Shown: positions 1-5,215, numbered from the stretch's first letter. The stretch is 5,541 nucleotides of DNA from Pseudomonadota bacterium (GCA_021802595.1 JAJZRT010000294.1:1-5541); one strand, 5' to 3'. A program made the numbers and translations. The notes: generated from the letters alone by a model not told the origin.

Positions 1-641
1 GTGAACAGGCGCTGGTTCCGCAGGAAGTCATCGGTGCGGTTCCGGAAACGGTCGTAAACCCGCAAACGGGTGTCGGCAGTGTCCAGCCTTCGCCTCCGGG
101 TACCGTGGCGTACACAGACTTCACTGCCGACAGCATGTACGGCATCAACGTAAGCGGCGGCACCAATGCGTTCACCTTGCGCGCCGGATACCTCAAGACC
201 CTGGTCAGCGCGCCGGCATTCGGTGTCAGCGACAAGACGGCGACCTTCTCCAGCGTCGGCGGCAGCATGGACTGGGAGAACATCGTGCTGTATTCGGAGT
301 ATTTCCAGCGCAAGATCGAGCAGGGTGCCAACGCGGCTTTTCCTGACCAGAAGGGCTGGTATGCGACCGTCGGCTATCGCATCGGGAAATTCCTGCCCAA
401 CGTGACTTTCGCCAAGCTCGAGGATAACAACAACCCTGTCGGGCAGGGCTATGGCGTGCCGCTTGCGCAAAGTTCCGTGACCGGCGGCCTGCGGTATGAA
501 CTGGGCACCGGTGCAGATATCAAGTTCGAAGCGGAAGAGGTCAAACCGCTCGATGGAACGCGCGGGTTGCTCATCGGGCCTTTGCCCGCAGGCAAGAGCC
601 ACGTGATGATCTACAGCGTTGCCCTCGACCTCGTGTTCTAG
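1..641 (+). CDS. Outer-membrane porin-like beta-barrel protein, 3' part only (5' end outside window)
   Basis: The frame that ends at the TAG at 639-641 is open back to base 3, so this is the last 212 residues of a longer gene; the GTG at 105 is only an internal codon. The visible protein is a run of alternating polar and hydrophobic strands separated by Gly/Asn/Asp-rich turns, for example W-Y-A-T-V-G-Y-R followed by F-L-P-N-V-T-F-A-K. It ends V-A-L-D-L-V-F. A C-terminal phenylalanine closing an amphipathic strand is the usual Bam-recognised signal of outer-membrane barrels. The fragment begins with a Pro/Val/Gln-rich segment that is probably a surface loop. The likely role is a diffusion channel in the outer membrane, but no substrate can be read from it. 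The next gene starts 13 bp downstream, so the two are probably co-transcribed. A non-porin outer-membrane barrel is possible. Confidence 0.8.
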   Translation, partial: EQALVPQEVIGAVPETVVNPQTGVGSVQPSPPGTVAYTDFTADSMYGINVSGGTNAFTLRAGYLKTLVSAPAFGVSDKTATFSSVGGSMDWENIVLYSEYFQRKIEQGANAAFPDQKGWYATVGYRIGKFLPNVTFAKLEDNNNPVGQGYGVPLAQSSVTGGLRYELGTGADIKFEAEEVKPLDGTRGLLIGPLPAGKSHVMIYSVALDLVF

Positions 642-644
642 GAG
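640..644 (+). promoter_or_regulatory. Ribosome-binding site overlapping the porin stop codon
   Basis: AGGAG lies 10 bases before the ATG at 655 and shares its first two bases with the upstream TAG stop. It decides the start at 655 over the in-frame ATG at 619, which would overlap the porin gene and place a charged stretch before the signal peptide. It suggests translational coupling to the porin gene. Confidence 0.7.
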
Positions 645-654
645 ATTCGGACAA

Positions 655-1092
655 ATGGCAAGACTACTGAAAAAGCTCGCTGTCATCGTGCTCGTCGTCG
701 GGTTTTCGGGGATGATGAACGCGGCCAATGCTGCGCTTGCGATCATCGGGAATCCTGCAAACCCGATTGAGGGCATCAGCGCAGCCGATGTTGCCATGAT
801 CTATCTCGGCAAGTCTGACGAATTTCCCGATGGCCGGAGGGCCGTGGCAGTAGATCAGTATCGGCACAGCCCGGTGCGGGCCGAATTTTACCGAAAGGTG
901 GTCGGAATGGGTCCGGTGAGGCTCAAGTCCTATTGGTCAAAGCTCATTTTTTCGGGCAGAGGCCAGCCGCCGCGTGAGGTGGGTGGCAATGAGGCCGTCA
1001 AGCGCTGGGTTGCCCGCCATCCCGACGGCATCGGCTATGTCGACGGCAAGGTGCTGGATCATACAGTCAAGGTCCTGCTGATCGTGCCCTGA
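655..1092 (+). CDS. Small PstS-like periplasmic substrate-binding protein
   Basis: A 145-residue protein with a signal peptide: M-A-R-L-L-K-K, a hydrophobic core to about residue 22, and likely cleavage after A-N-A (residues 24-26). The mature part resembles the single-lobe PstS-like proteins usually annotated as phosphate ABC transporter substrate-binding protein (PBP-like_2 type). Visible family features are the opening I-I-G-N-P-A-N-P (30-37), I-Y-L-G-K-S followed by F-P-D-G (49-60), V-D-Q (66-68), F-Y-R-K-V (79-83), Y-W-S-K-L-I-F-S-G-R-G-Q-P-P (93-106) and I-G-Y-V-D (126-130). At about 120 mature residues it is half the length of a true two-lobed PstS, and no permease or ATPase genes are visible. 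It may bind an anion and act as a sensor or accessory rather than feed a transporter. It follows the porin gene by 13 bp. Family confidence is high; the ligand is unproven. Confidence 0.87.
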   Translation: MARLLKKLAVIVLVVGFSGMMNAANAALAIIGNPANPIEGISAADVAMIYLGKSDEFPDGRRAVAVDQYRHSPVRAEFYRKVVGMGPVRLKSYWSKLIFSGRGQPPREVGGNEAVKRWVARHPDGIGYVDGKVLDHTVKVLLIVP

Positions 1093-1309
1093 CGGACGGA
1101 TCCGGGCGCGGGGCGGCTTTGCCCCAGAAGTCTCCGGGTCTGCTGCTGGCCGCAGGTGCTGTGGCGCTGCTAAGCACCGCGTGAAGGCCGGCTGGCTATG
1201 ACCGAACGGGGGACTCCGCCGGGAGGCCGGTGCCGAGGTGCGCAGCTTGCCGGAGACGACCTGTGTGGATTCCTGTCGGTCCGCTATCTCGGGATTTCGC
1301 CGTTTGGAC

Positions 1310-1355
1310 CCGATAAGCGGGGCCGGTTCATGGATTTATCGGTAAACCGCCCCGC
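1310..1355. repeat. Two interleaved inverted repeats (pseudoknot-like or switching hairpins)
   Basis: CCGATAA at 1310-1316 is the reverse complement of TTATCGG at 1336-1342. The adjacent GCGGGGCCGGTT at 1317-1328 pairs with AACCGCCCCGC at 1345-1355 as an 11-bp stem with one bulged base. The order is A-B-A'-B', so the two stems interlock: RNA could form an H-type pseudoknot or two mutually exclusive hairpins. The B stem is GC-rich and stable with a 16-base loop. It could terminate or process either converging transcript. The function is inferred only. Confidence 0.55.
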
Positions 1356-1364
1356 CACGTCTGC

Positions 1365-1383
1365 GCTACGCGATACGCGTAGC
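1365..1383. repeat. Perfect 8-3-8 palindrome
   Basis: GCTACGCG and CGCGTAGC flank the spacer ATA, giving a perfect 8-bp inverted repeat. It lies 33 bases beyond the stop codon of the Crp-like gene and 10 bases from the preceding structure. It could be a short hairpin at the 3' end of the Crp-like transcript or a protein-binding dyad. No T-run follows on either strand, so it is not a classic intrinsic terminator. Confidence 0.55.
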
Positions 1384-1416
1384 AAAGCGGGAGACGGGGA
1401 TGGCTTGGCGTTTAAG

Positions 1417-2004
1417 TTATGTTCTGGGCGGCGGTTGGGCGGATAACTGCAGGCGCAAGGCATCGCACAGCACGCGATACCCGGGTTCGGGTTGGGTGTT
1501 GCGCGCGAGCTCGCTTCCCGGAATGAATCCTCGCAGGGGATTTAGCGTCGGTCTTGTAATCGCCCTCAACTCCAGGACGCCGTCTTGTCCTTCGCATGCC
1601 ATGTAATGCGCAATGCGGTCCCGGGCTCTGTTGAGCGCCAGGCGTTCGCATTGGGTGCGGAGCCGGCGGATTCCCCGTGCGAACATCGTGCTCCACGCAC
1701 TGTGGAAATCAAGACTTCTATCCAAGGCCGCCCTGAACCGTTGGCGCTCGAAACGTCGCAACGTGGTCACCTTCACCGCGATCGCGTCACAGTGATAGCT
1801 CGCCGCATCGATGCTGGCCTCCGCGATGAACCCATTCTGAATGCGATGCAGCAGGATGTCTCCGCCTCCGGGCGTACACCGCAAAAGATGGACCTCTCCT
1901 GCCTGCACATAATCTACGGACTGCGGTCTTGTGCCCTGCGTGAAGACCGTATCGCCGGGCAGCAGACGAACGACCTGCGCCGAGCGGCGAAGATCCGATG
2001 GCAT
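1417..2004 (-). CDS. Crp/Fnr-family transcriptional regulator with an abnormal C-terminal DNA-binding region
   Basis: The 195-residue protein begins with a cyclic-nucleotide-binding-type beta-roll at about residues 10-90: L-P-G-D-T-V-F-T-Q-G (15-24), V-D-Y-V-Q-A-G-E-V-H-L-L-R (30-42) and the signature A-E-A-S-I-D then Y-H-C-D-A-I-A (61-76). That signature marks a Crp-like subgroup lacking the canonical cAMP phosphate-binding cassette. A dimerisation helix follows (about 97-125) and then N-R-A-R-D-R-I-A-H-Y-M (125-135). The expected helix-turn-helix is damaged or very divergent: only L-A (166-167), P-E (172-173) and Y-R-V-L (176-179) recall the family pattern, with two fewer residues between L-A and P-E, and no recognisable wing. 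The chain ends in a Pro-rich tail, short of the roughly 220-230 residues usual for the family. The ATG at 2004 is the first start after an in-frame TGA, but no Shine-Dalgarno sequence precedes it. The gene is divergent from the cytochrome gene, which it may control. Confidence 0.8.
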   Translation of the reverse strand: MPSDLRRSAQVVRLLPGDTVFTQGTRPQSVDYVQAGEVHLLRCTPGGGDILLHRIQNGFIAEASIDAASYHCDAIAVKVTTLRRFERQRFRAALDRSLDFHSAWSTMFARGIRRLRTQCERLALNRARDRIAHYMACEGQDGVLELRAITRPTLNPLRGFIPGSELARNTQPEPGYRVLCDALRLQLSAQPPPRT

Positions 2005-2085
2005 CCAAGCTGGAGCCGCCGGGGGTTCAAGGTCTGCTGAACTGATCCAGGTCCTGCCGCATTCCGAGAAAGATGATCATGACCA

Positions 2086-2113
2086 TATGTAATTTTTGAC
2101 CGTTGCCCTACAA
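2086..2113 (-). promoter_or_regulatory. Candidate promoter for the Crp-like gene
   Basis: On the minus strand, TTGTAG (2113-2108) and TACATA (2091-2086) are separated by 16 bases and resemble sigma-70 -35 and -10 boxes. Transcription would start near 2079, leaving a leader of about 75 bases. The call rests only on similarity to the consensus and on position in the divergent gap. Confidence 0.3.
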
Positions 2114-2114
2114 T
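2109..2114 (+). promoter_or_regulatory. Candidate -10 box for the cytochrome gene
   Basis: TACAAT matches five of six bases of the sigma-70 -10 consensus and sits 29 bases before the ATG at 2143. No good -35 box lies 16-18 bases upstream, which would fit an activator-dependent promoter. The site overlaps the candidate promoter of the divergent regulator, so the two promoters could be mutually exclusive. Confidence 0.3.
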
Positions 2115-2142
2115 GGTCACACCGCTGAATTTGGGTCCCACG

Positions 2143-2646
2143 ATGAAAGACATGCTCCGGATTGCCCTGTTCCTGACTGGCGGATTACTATTGGCGAGCG
2201 CGCAAGCACAGATGATGAAGATGTCCGGGCAAGATGCCGCGATGCAACCAGGCAGGCATGTTGCGGTCACAGTGGCAAAGACCCGGTTCGATGTGGTTTT
2301 CCCCCCGCCGGTCAAGCACCAAGCGCTGGCCGCGATGCGCATGCACCTCCAGGGCTTGGGTGAGATTCAGCGGGCGCTGGCCGAGCATCATTTCGACGAG
2401 GCAGCGCAGATTGCCACGATGAAACTCGGAATGTCGTCGATGCACGGCAGCCAGATGGAAGAGGAGTCTCGATACATGCCGGCAGGCATGAAACAACTCG
2501 GCGCACAGCTGCACCGCGAGGCTGGAGAATTCGCCCTCGCCGCGCAAGACGCTTCGGTCTCGGGGAACATCGAAAAGCCCCTGATGCTGCTTTCACGCAT
2601 GACCCGGACATGCGTGGCCTGTCACGCGACGTATCGATTGCGTTAG
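2143..2646 (+). CDS. Secreted monohaem cytochrome c'/c-556-like protein
   Basis: A 167-residue protein with a signal peptide: M-K-D-M-L-R-I, a hydrophobic core, and likely cleavage after A-Q-A (20-22). The single haem c site is C-V-A-C-H at 157-161, seven residues from the end and followed by A-T-Y-R. In cytochrome c' and c-556 the haem motif is likewise at the end of the fourth helix with an aromatic residue and Arg or Lys just after it. The rest is largely helical and Met/His-rich; the M-R-M-H-L-Q segment (65-70) could supply a distal haem ligand on helix 1. Families with this fold carry out periplasmic electron transfer or bind NO and CO. The ATG at 2143 was preferred to the ATG at 2113 because it places a basic residue and hydrophobic core at the N terminus, and a candidate -10 box overlaps 2113. 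The ribosome-binding site is weak. Exact subfamily is uncertain. Confidence 0.82.
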   Translation: MKDMLRIALFLTGGLLLASAQAQMMKMSGQDAAMQPGRHVAVTVAKTRFDVVFPPPVKHQALAAMRMHLQGLGEIQRALAEHHFDEAAQIATMKLGMSSMHGSQMEEESRYMPAGMKQLGAQLHREAGEFALAAQDASVSGNIEKPLMLLSRMTRTCVACHATYRLR

Positions 2647-3183
2647 CGCGATGACGTGTTAGCGATGCAGCGCGCGTTGTGGCGCAGCGGATCGGGGATT
2701 GTATCGGCGCTCCGGCCGGCTCCCTCCGTGGCGCTCCTGTTCCTTGCCGACCGGTAACTGCGATGCGACGGGCGGGCGCCGACACCGGCGAGTCGATGAA
2801 TGTCCCATTGCCGGGAACGAAGGACGGCGTGTTCTCGAAGTCGAAGACCGACGGCATCAGCCTCGCTGCCGGACGATACGTGGCCAGCAAACCGATCCGC
2901 CGCGCAGCGCCTGCGTTCATCGAGCACCTCGAAGGTTCGTTGCCGGTGGTGCATTGCGCATCGTTAGCTCTCGCCCGAATAAGGGACGGAGCTCTGGGCG
3001 ATACAGCACCCCGATTGCCAGCGATGCTCAACGACATTCCACCCAATGGGCTGGCCGCGCAGATTCGGGGACCCGTGAGGCCGGGCATGCCCTCTAGTTC
3101 CCGGCTCCATCCGCAGCGCAGGGGGGGCCTGCCGGGTGCGTTGGCGGCTGGTGCGTCATCGCGCCAGGCTACCGGTTCGGCGG
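2647..3183. other. 537-bp stretch without a recognisable gene
   Basis: This lies between the convergent ends of the cytochrome gene (plus) and the downstream Sel1-like gene (minus). Both strands have long open frames (2679-3197 plus; 2312-3088 minus), but neither translation shows a known motif, signal peptide or credible ribosome-binding site, and the minus frame runs through most of the cytochrome gene. Such frames are expected in GC-rich DNA. GTTAGCG is repeated directly around 2642-2668. I see no RNA gene, terminator with a T-run or mobile-element ends. Decayed coding sequence is possible. Confidence 0.5.
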
Positions 3184-3954
3184 CTAGTGGCAGGTAGAGA
3201 GAAACTGGGCCGCAACCCCCTTGCAGGGGTTGGGGGAAAACTGGACTATGTGATGCTTATTCTTGTGAGCCGAGGATGAAACTTCCGGCGCCGGTTTCCT
3301 GGCGCGCGCGACCGACACCGCAGCTTCGCGGGACTTGGCGGCAGCAATCTCGGTAGCGCGCTTTCGGGCCTCGGCCTGCGCCTTCTCCTGAGCGAGTTTT
3401 CTGGCCCGCAACGCCGCTGCATGTTCGCGGGCGCGTGCAAGCGCTTCGGCACGTTCGTGCTCCAGTTTTTTTGCCGCCGCTTCGGCTGCCGCCCGCCTTC
3501 TGGCGCGCTCGGCAGCGGCGCGCTCCCTGGCGAGTGCGGCGGCTTGCGCTTTTTGCTGCGCAAGTGCACGGGCCTGTGCTATTGACTGTGCCTTCGCACG
3601 TGCTGCGGCCTGCGCCTTCGCCAGGGCTGCCGCCCGTGCCTGCTGCTGGGCCTCTGCGGCGTCTTTCAATACCTCGTCCCAGTTTGCCAGTTTGTCCTTG
3701 GCTTCGATATTGCCCTTGTCGGCAGATTTTTCGTACCACTTGTGCGCCAGTTCGAGGTTGCGCGGAGTGCCGAGGCCCTGTTCGTACATTTCGCCCACGT
3801 AGAACTCCCCATTGGGGTCACCGCTTTTCGCCAAGCGAAGCTGTACCTTGAACAGCCGCTCTTCGGCCTGACTCACCGTGCCGGCATAGGCCGTGCCCAG
3901 GGTGAGCGTGACGAGAAGGATTCCGCACAACTGGCTCAGTTTCGATTGCATCAT
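3184..3954 (-). CDS. Exported Sel1-repeat/coiled-coil protein, short paralogue
   Basis: A 256-residue protein. Residues 1-24 form a signal peptide with likely cleavage after A-Y-A. Residues about 43-81 are a Sel1-like helical repeat: S-G-D-P-N-G-E-F-Y-V-G-E-M-Y-E, then H-K-W-Y-E-K-S-A-D-K-G-N. Residues about 95-220 are almost entirely Ala, Arg, Lys, Glu and Gln in heptad-like order, a long helix or coiled coil. The tail has His/Lys residues, two cysteines (244 and 255) and the motif A-A-Q-F-L (248-252). The same A-A-Q-F-L occurs in the upstream paralogue, where it opens a further domain of more than 100 residues that is absent here. The ATG at 3954 (or 3951) is preferred to the GTG at 3993 because it begins the signal peptide directly; no strong Shine-Dalgarno sequence is seen. 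The gene lies 179 bp downstream of its paralogue on the same strand. Sel1 repeats usually mediate protein-protein contacts; the specific role is unknown. Confidence 0.8.
   Translation of the reverse strand: MMQSKLSQLCGILLVTLTLGTAYAGTVSQAEERLFKVQLRLAKSGDPNGEFYVGEMYEQGLGTPRNLELAHKWYEKSADKGNIEAKDKLANWDEVLKDAAEAQQQARAAALAKAQAAARAKAQSIAQARALAQQKAQAAALARERAAAERARRRAAAEAAAKKLEHERAEALARAREHAAALRARKLAQEKAQAEARKRATEIAAAKSREAAVSVARARKPAPEVSSSAHKNKHHIVQFSPNPCKGVAAQFLSTCH
3213..3232. repeat. 7-bp inverted repeat inside the 3' end of the short Sel1-like gene
   Basis: CAACCCC at 3213-3219 and GGGGTTG at 3226-3232 form a perfect stem with a six-base loop. It lies in the last 50 bases of the coding region and would form a hairpin in the mRNA just before the stop codon. 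There is no T-run on the minus strand, so termination is only a possibility. Confidence 0.4.
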
Positions 3955-4133
3955 GGTCTTAATCCGGCAATGCCCGATGATCCCGCCAGACACAGGAAGC
4001 AGCCGGCGGCGGGTAATGCCTCCGGCAGCGTTGCGACGCTAGGTTGTGACGGTATCCTTAGATTCATTAGAGGTCGACTCATGACGGTCGGTGCTAGACG
4101 CGGGCGATTGATCCCGGTGCAGGCGACCGGCTG
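3955..4133. other. 179-bp spacer between the two Sel1-like genes
   Basis: No gene fits here. A weak 5-bp stem (CCGGT 4114-4118 with ACCGG 4126-4130) follows the upstream gene and lacks a T-run. A -10-like TCTAAT lies on the minus strand at 4071-4066 without a matching -35 box. The spacer is long for a tight operon, so the downstream gene may be read through from its paralogue or may have its own weak promoter. Confidence 0.4.
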
Positions 4134-5075
4134 TCAACGTTTGGTAAACTCGATCATCTGATCATTCCGGTTTGTGCAAATGACGGCTTGTGCGTTGCTC
4201 GTCCGGCAACGCAGTGTCTGTCCGGGCTGCTGCCAGCCGAGCTTTGCCGCCGGGGCGAGGTCAGCCGCGGAAGGATCGGCCGGTGCGTCGGACCCGGCAC
4301 TGCTTATGTCCAGGACATCGTAGAGGTAATTCGCCGTGAATTCCCCCTGGTGGTTGAAGTCGGAAAGCGTGGATTTCACGGTGTATGTAAGCGCAGAGCC
4401 CCCGACATCGCGGCGCAGCCGCTTCGAGAAACAGACAATCTCGCTGCTGCCGACCTGCAGACAGCTGGTGCTGGCCGACGGCAGGAATTGTGCTGCGTTC
4501 TGGCTGTGATACCAGTTGCTGCCCAGAACGATCGGCAGGGCATCGATGGACCGTTGTGCCCGTGCCTGTGCTGCCCTGGCGGCGGCCAGCCTGCGGGCCG
4601 CTTCCGCGCGTGCCTGTGCGGCACGTTCCGCGGCAAGGCGGACACGGGCAGCCTTCTCGGCTTGCATCCTGGCACGGGTGGCCATTTCAGCCTGCATTCT
4701 GGCACGGGCAGCCTTCTCGGCTTGCATCCTGGCACGGGCGGCATCGGCGCGTTTCTGAGCAGCCTGCTCGGCGGCCAGTTGTCTCGCCTTGGCGGCCTGT
4801 TCGGCAGCGTGTTTTCCTCCGTCGAGCTTGTCCTTGGCGGATTGGTTGCCCTGTGCCGCGGCCTTTTCGTACCACTTCTTGGCCTCCTTGCTGTCCTGCT
4901 GGACGCCTTTGCCGGTTTCGTAGAGGTTACCGACGATGAACTCCGCATTGGGATCGCCGCTTTGGGCCTTGGCCAGGAAATACTGGAAAATCCGCACCTG
5001 GACGCCTTGGCGAGGCTGGGCATACGCCGGCAGCACGAAAAGGGCGCAGAATAACGCAATGGCGACTCTCGACAT
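4134..5075 (-). CDS. Exported Sel1-repeat/coiled-coil protein with four-cysteine C-terminal domain, long paralogue
   Basis: A 313-residue protein. The signal peptide is M-S-R-V-A-I plus a hydrophobic core, with cleavage after A-Y-A (17-19). A Sel1-like repeat spans about residues 38-79: S-G-D-P-N-A-E-F-I-V-G-N-L-Y-E, then K-K-W-Y-E-K-A-A-A-Q-G-N. Residues about 85-175 are a charged Ala-rich helix containing decapeptide repeats ending R-M-Q-A-E. From about 178 the composition changes to a beta-rich globular domain with four cysteines (205, 215, 290, 300), spaced as two C-x9-C pairs, probably disulphides in the periplasm. The domain begins W-Y-H-S-Q-N-A-A-Q-F-L. The start at 5075 is supported by a strong ribosome-binding site; longer in-frame starts back to 5294 would put an unrelated Pro/Arg-rich stretch ahead of the signal peptide. 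I do not recognise the C-terminal domain. A structural or assembly role at the envelope is inferred, not shown. Confidence 0.84.
   Translation of the reverse strand: MSRVAIALFCALFVLPAYAQPRQGVQVRIFQYFLAKAQSGDPNAEFIVGNLYETGKGVQQDSKEAKKWYEKAAAQGNQSAKDKLDGGKHAAEQAAKARQLAAEQAAQKRADAARARMQAEKAARARMQAEMATRARMQAEKAARVRLAAERAAQARAEAARRLAAARAAQARAQRSIDALPIVLGSNWYHSQNAAQFLPSASTSCLQVGSSEIVCFSKRLRRDVGGSALTYTVKSTLSDFNHQGEFTANYLYDVLDISSAGSDAPADPSAADLAPAAKLGWQQPGQTLRCRTSNAQAVICTNRNDQMIEFTKR
4643..4732 (-). repeat. Three tandem 30-bp coding repeats in the coiled coil of the long Sel1-like gene
   Basis: Three consecutive 30-bp units occupy 4643-4672, 4673-4702 and 4703-4732, each encoding a decapeptide of the type K-A-A-R-A-R-M-Q-A-E. 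Units 1 and 3 are identical at all 30 bases; unit 2 differs at seven. A partial fourth unit begins at 4733. An identical pair around a diverged centre points to recent slippage, a 60-bp duplication or gene conversion, and the copy number may vary between strains. Confidence 0.8.
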
Positions 5076-5083
5076 CTGGACTA

Positions 5084-5089
5084 CTCCCC
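5084..5089 (-). promoter_or_regulatory. Ribosome-binding site of the long Sel1-like gene
   Basis: On the minus strand GGGGAG stands 8 bases before the ATG at 5075. It is the best Shine-Dalgarno match near this gene and fixes the start at the signal peptide. Confidence 0.7.
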
Positions 5090-5121
5090 GAACTGGCATA
5101 ACAAAATTATGGGCATTGTTG

Positions 5122-5134
5122 CTGTCCATGACAG
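5122..5134. repeat. Small palindrome in the leader of the Sel1 pair
   Basis: CTGTC-CAT-GACAG is a perfect 5-3-5 inverted repeat about 50 bases upstream of the long Sel1-like gene and downstream of the main candidate promoter. It could be an operator or a small RNA hairpin. It is short enough to occur by chance. Confidence 0.3.
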
Positions 5135-5169
5135 TTGCACCCGCGATGGTTACCGGGCTTCTGTCTAAA

Positions 5170-5197
5170 CTTATAGAACAAAATTCCAAGATTGAAA
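5170..5197 (-). promoter_or_regulatory. Candidate sigma-70-like promoter for the Sel1 pair
   Basis: On the minus strand TATAAG (5175-5170) matches five of six -10 consensus bases, with TTTCAA (5197-5192) 16 bases upstream as a weak -35. Both lie in an AT-rich island at roughly 5100-5215 that stands out in this GC-rich sequence, and a start near 5163 would leave a leader of about 88 bases. A second option closer to the gene is CATAAT on the minus strand near 5109-5104, with CTGTCA 17 bases upstream. Confidence 0.45.
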
Positions 5198-5215
5198 GCA
5201 CTAAGGACCAGGCCG

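Larger units (their letters stand above)
1093..1416. other. 324-bp convergent intergenic region without a supported gene
   Basis: This lies between the 3' ends of the PstS-like gene (plus) and the Crp-like gene (minus). No frame in it looks like a recognisable protein. It holds a weak 5-bp GC hairpin at 1110-1125, the interleaved inverted repeats at 1310-1355 and the palindrome at 1365-1383. Any terminators for the two converging genes should be here, but none of the hairpins is followed by a T-run on either strand. Confidence 0.6.

Noticed and set aside
1110..1125. Hairpin after the PstS-like gene as an intrinsic terminator
   Set aside because: The stem is only 5 bp and no T-run follows.
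1119..1184. Short frame ending in a hydrophobic G-L-L-L-A-A-G-A-V-A-L-L-S-T-A stretch
   Set aside because: It looks like a signal peptide or membrane segment but has no convincing start codon or ribosome-binding site and ends at once; probably chance or a tiny remnant.
1585..2040. Open frame of 151 codons on the plus strand
   Set aside because: It is antisense to the Crp-like gene, whose sensor-domain motifs are clear.
2073..2089. Short palindromes ATGATCAT and CATATG as a Crp/Fnr operator
   Set aside because: They do not form one dyad matching known Crp or Fnr half-sites, and short palindromes like these occur by chance.
2312..3088. Open frame of 258 codons on the minus strand
   Set aside because: It runs through most of the well-supported cytochrome gene on the other strand, shows no recognisable motif and has no good ribosome-binding site.
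2679..3197. Open frame of 172 codons on the plus strand
   Set aside because: It has a Pro/Arg/Ala-rich composition without a domain, no ribosome-binding site, and overlaps the end of the minus-strand Sel1-like gene. A decayed gene is possible but not supported.
4132..4137. Perfect TTGACA on the minus strand at the stop codon of the long Sel1-like gene
   Set aside because: No acceptable -10 box lies 16-18 bases downstream, so a promoter for the short paralogue is not supported.
4188..5054. Open frame of 288 codons on the plus strand with Gly/Leu repeats
   Set aside because: It is the antisense shadow of the long Sel1-like gene; its repeats mirror the 30-bp coding repeats there.
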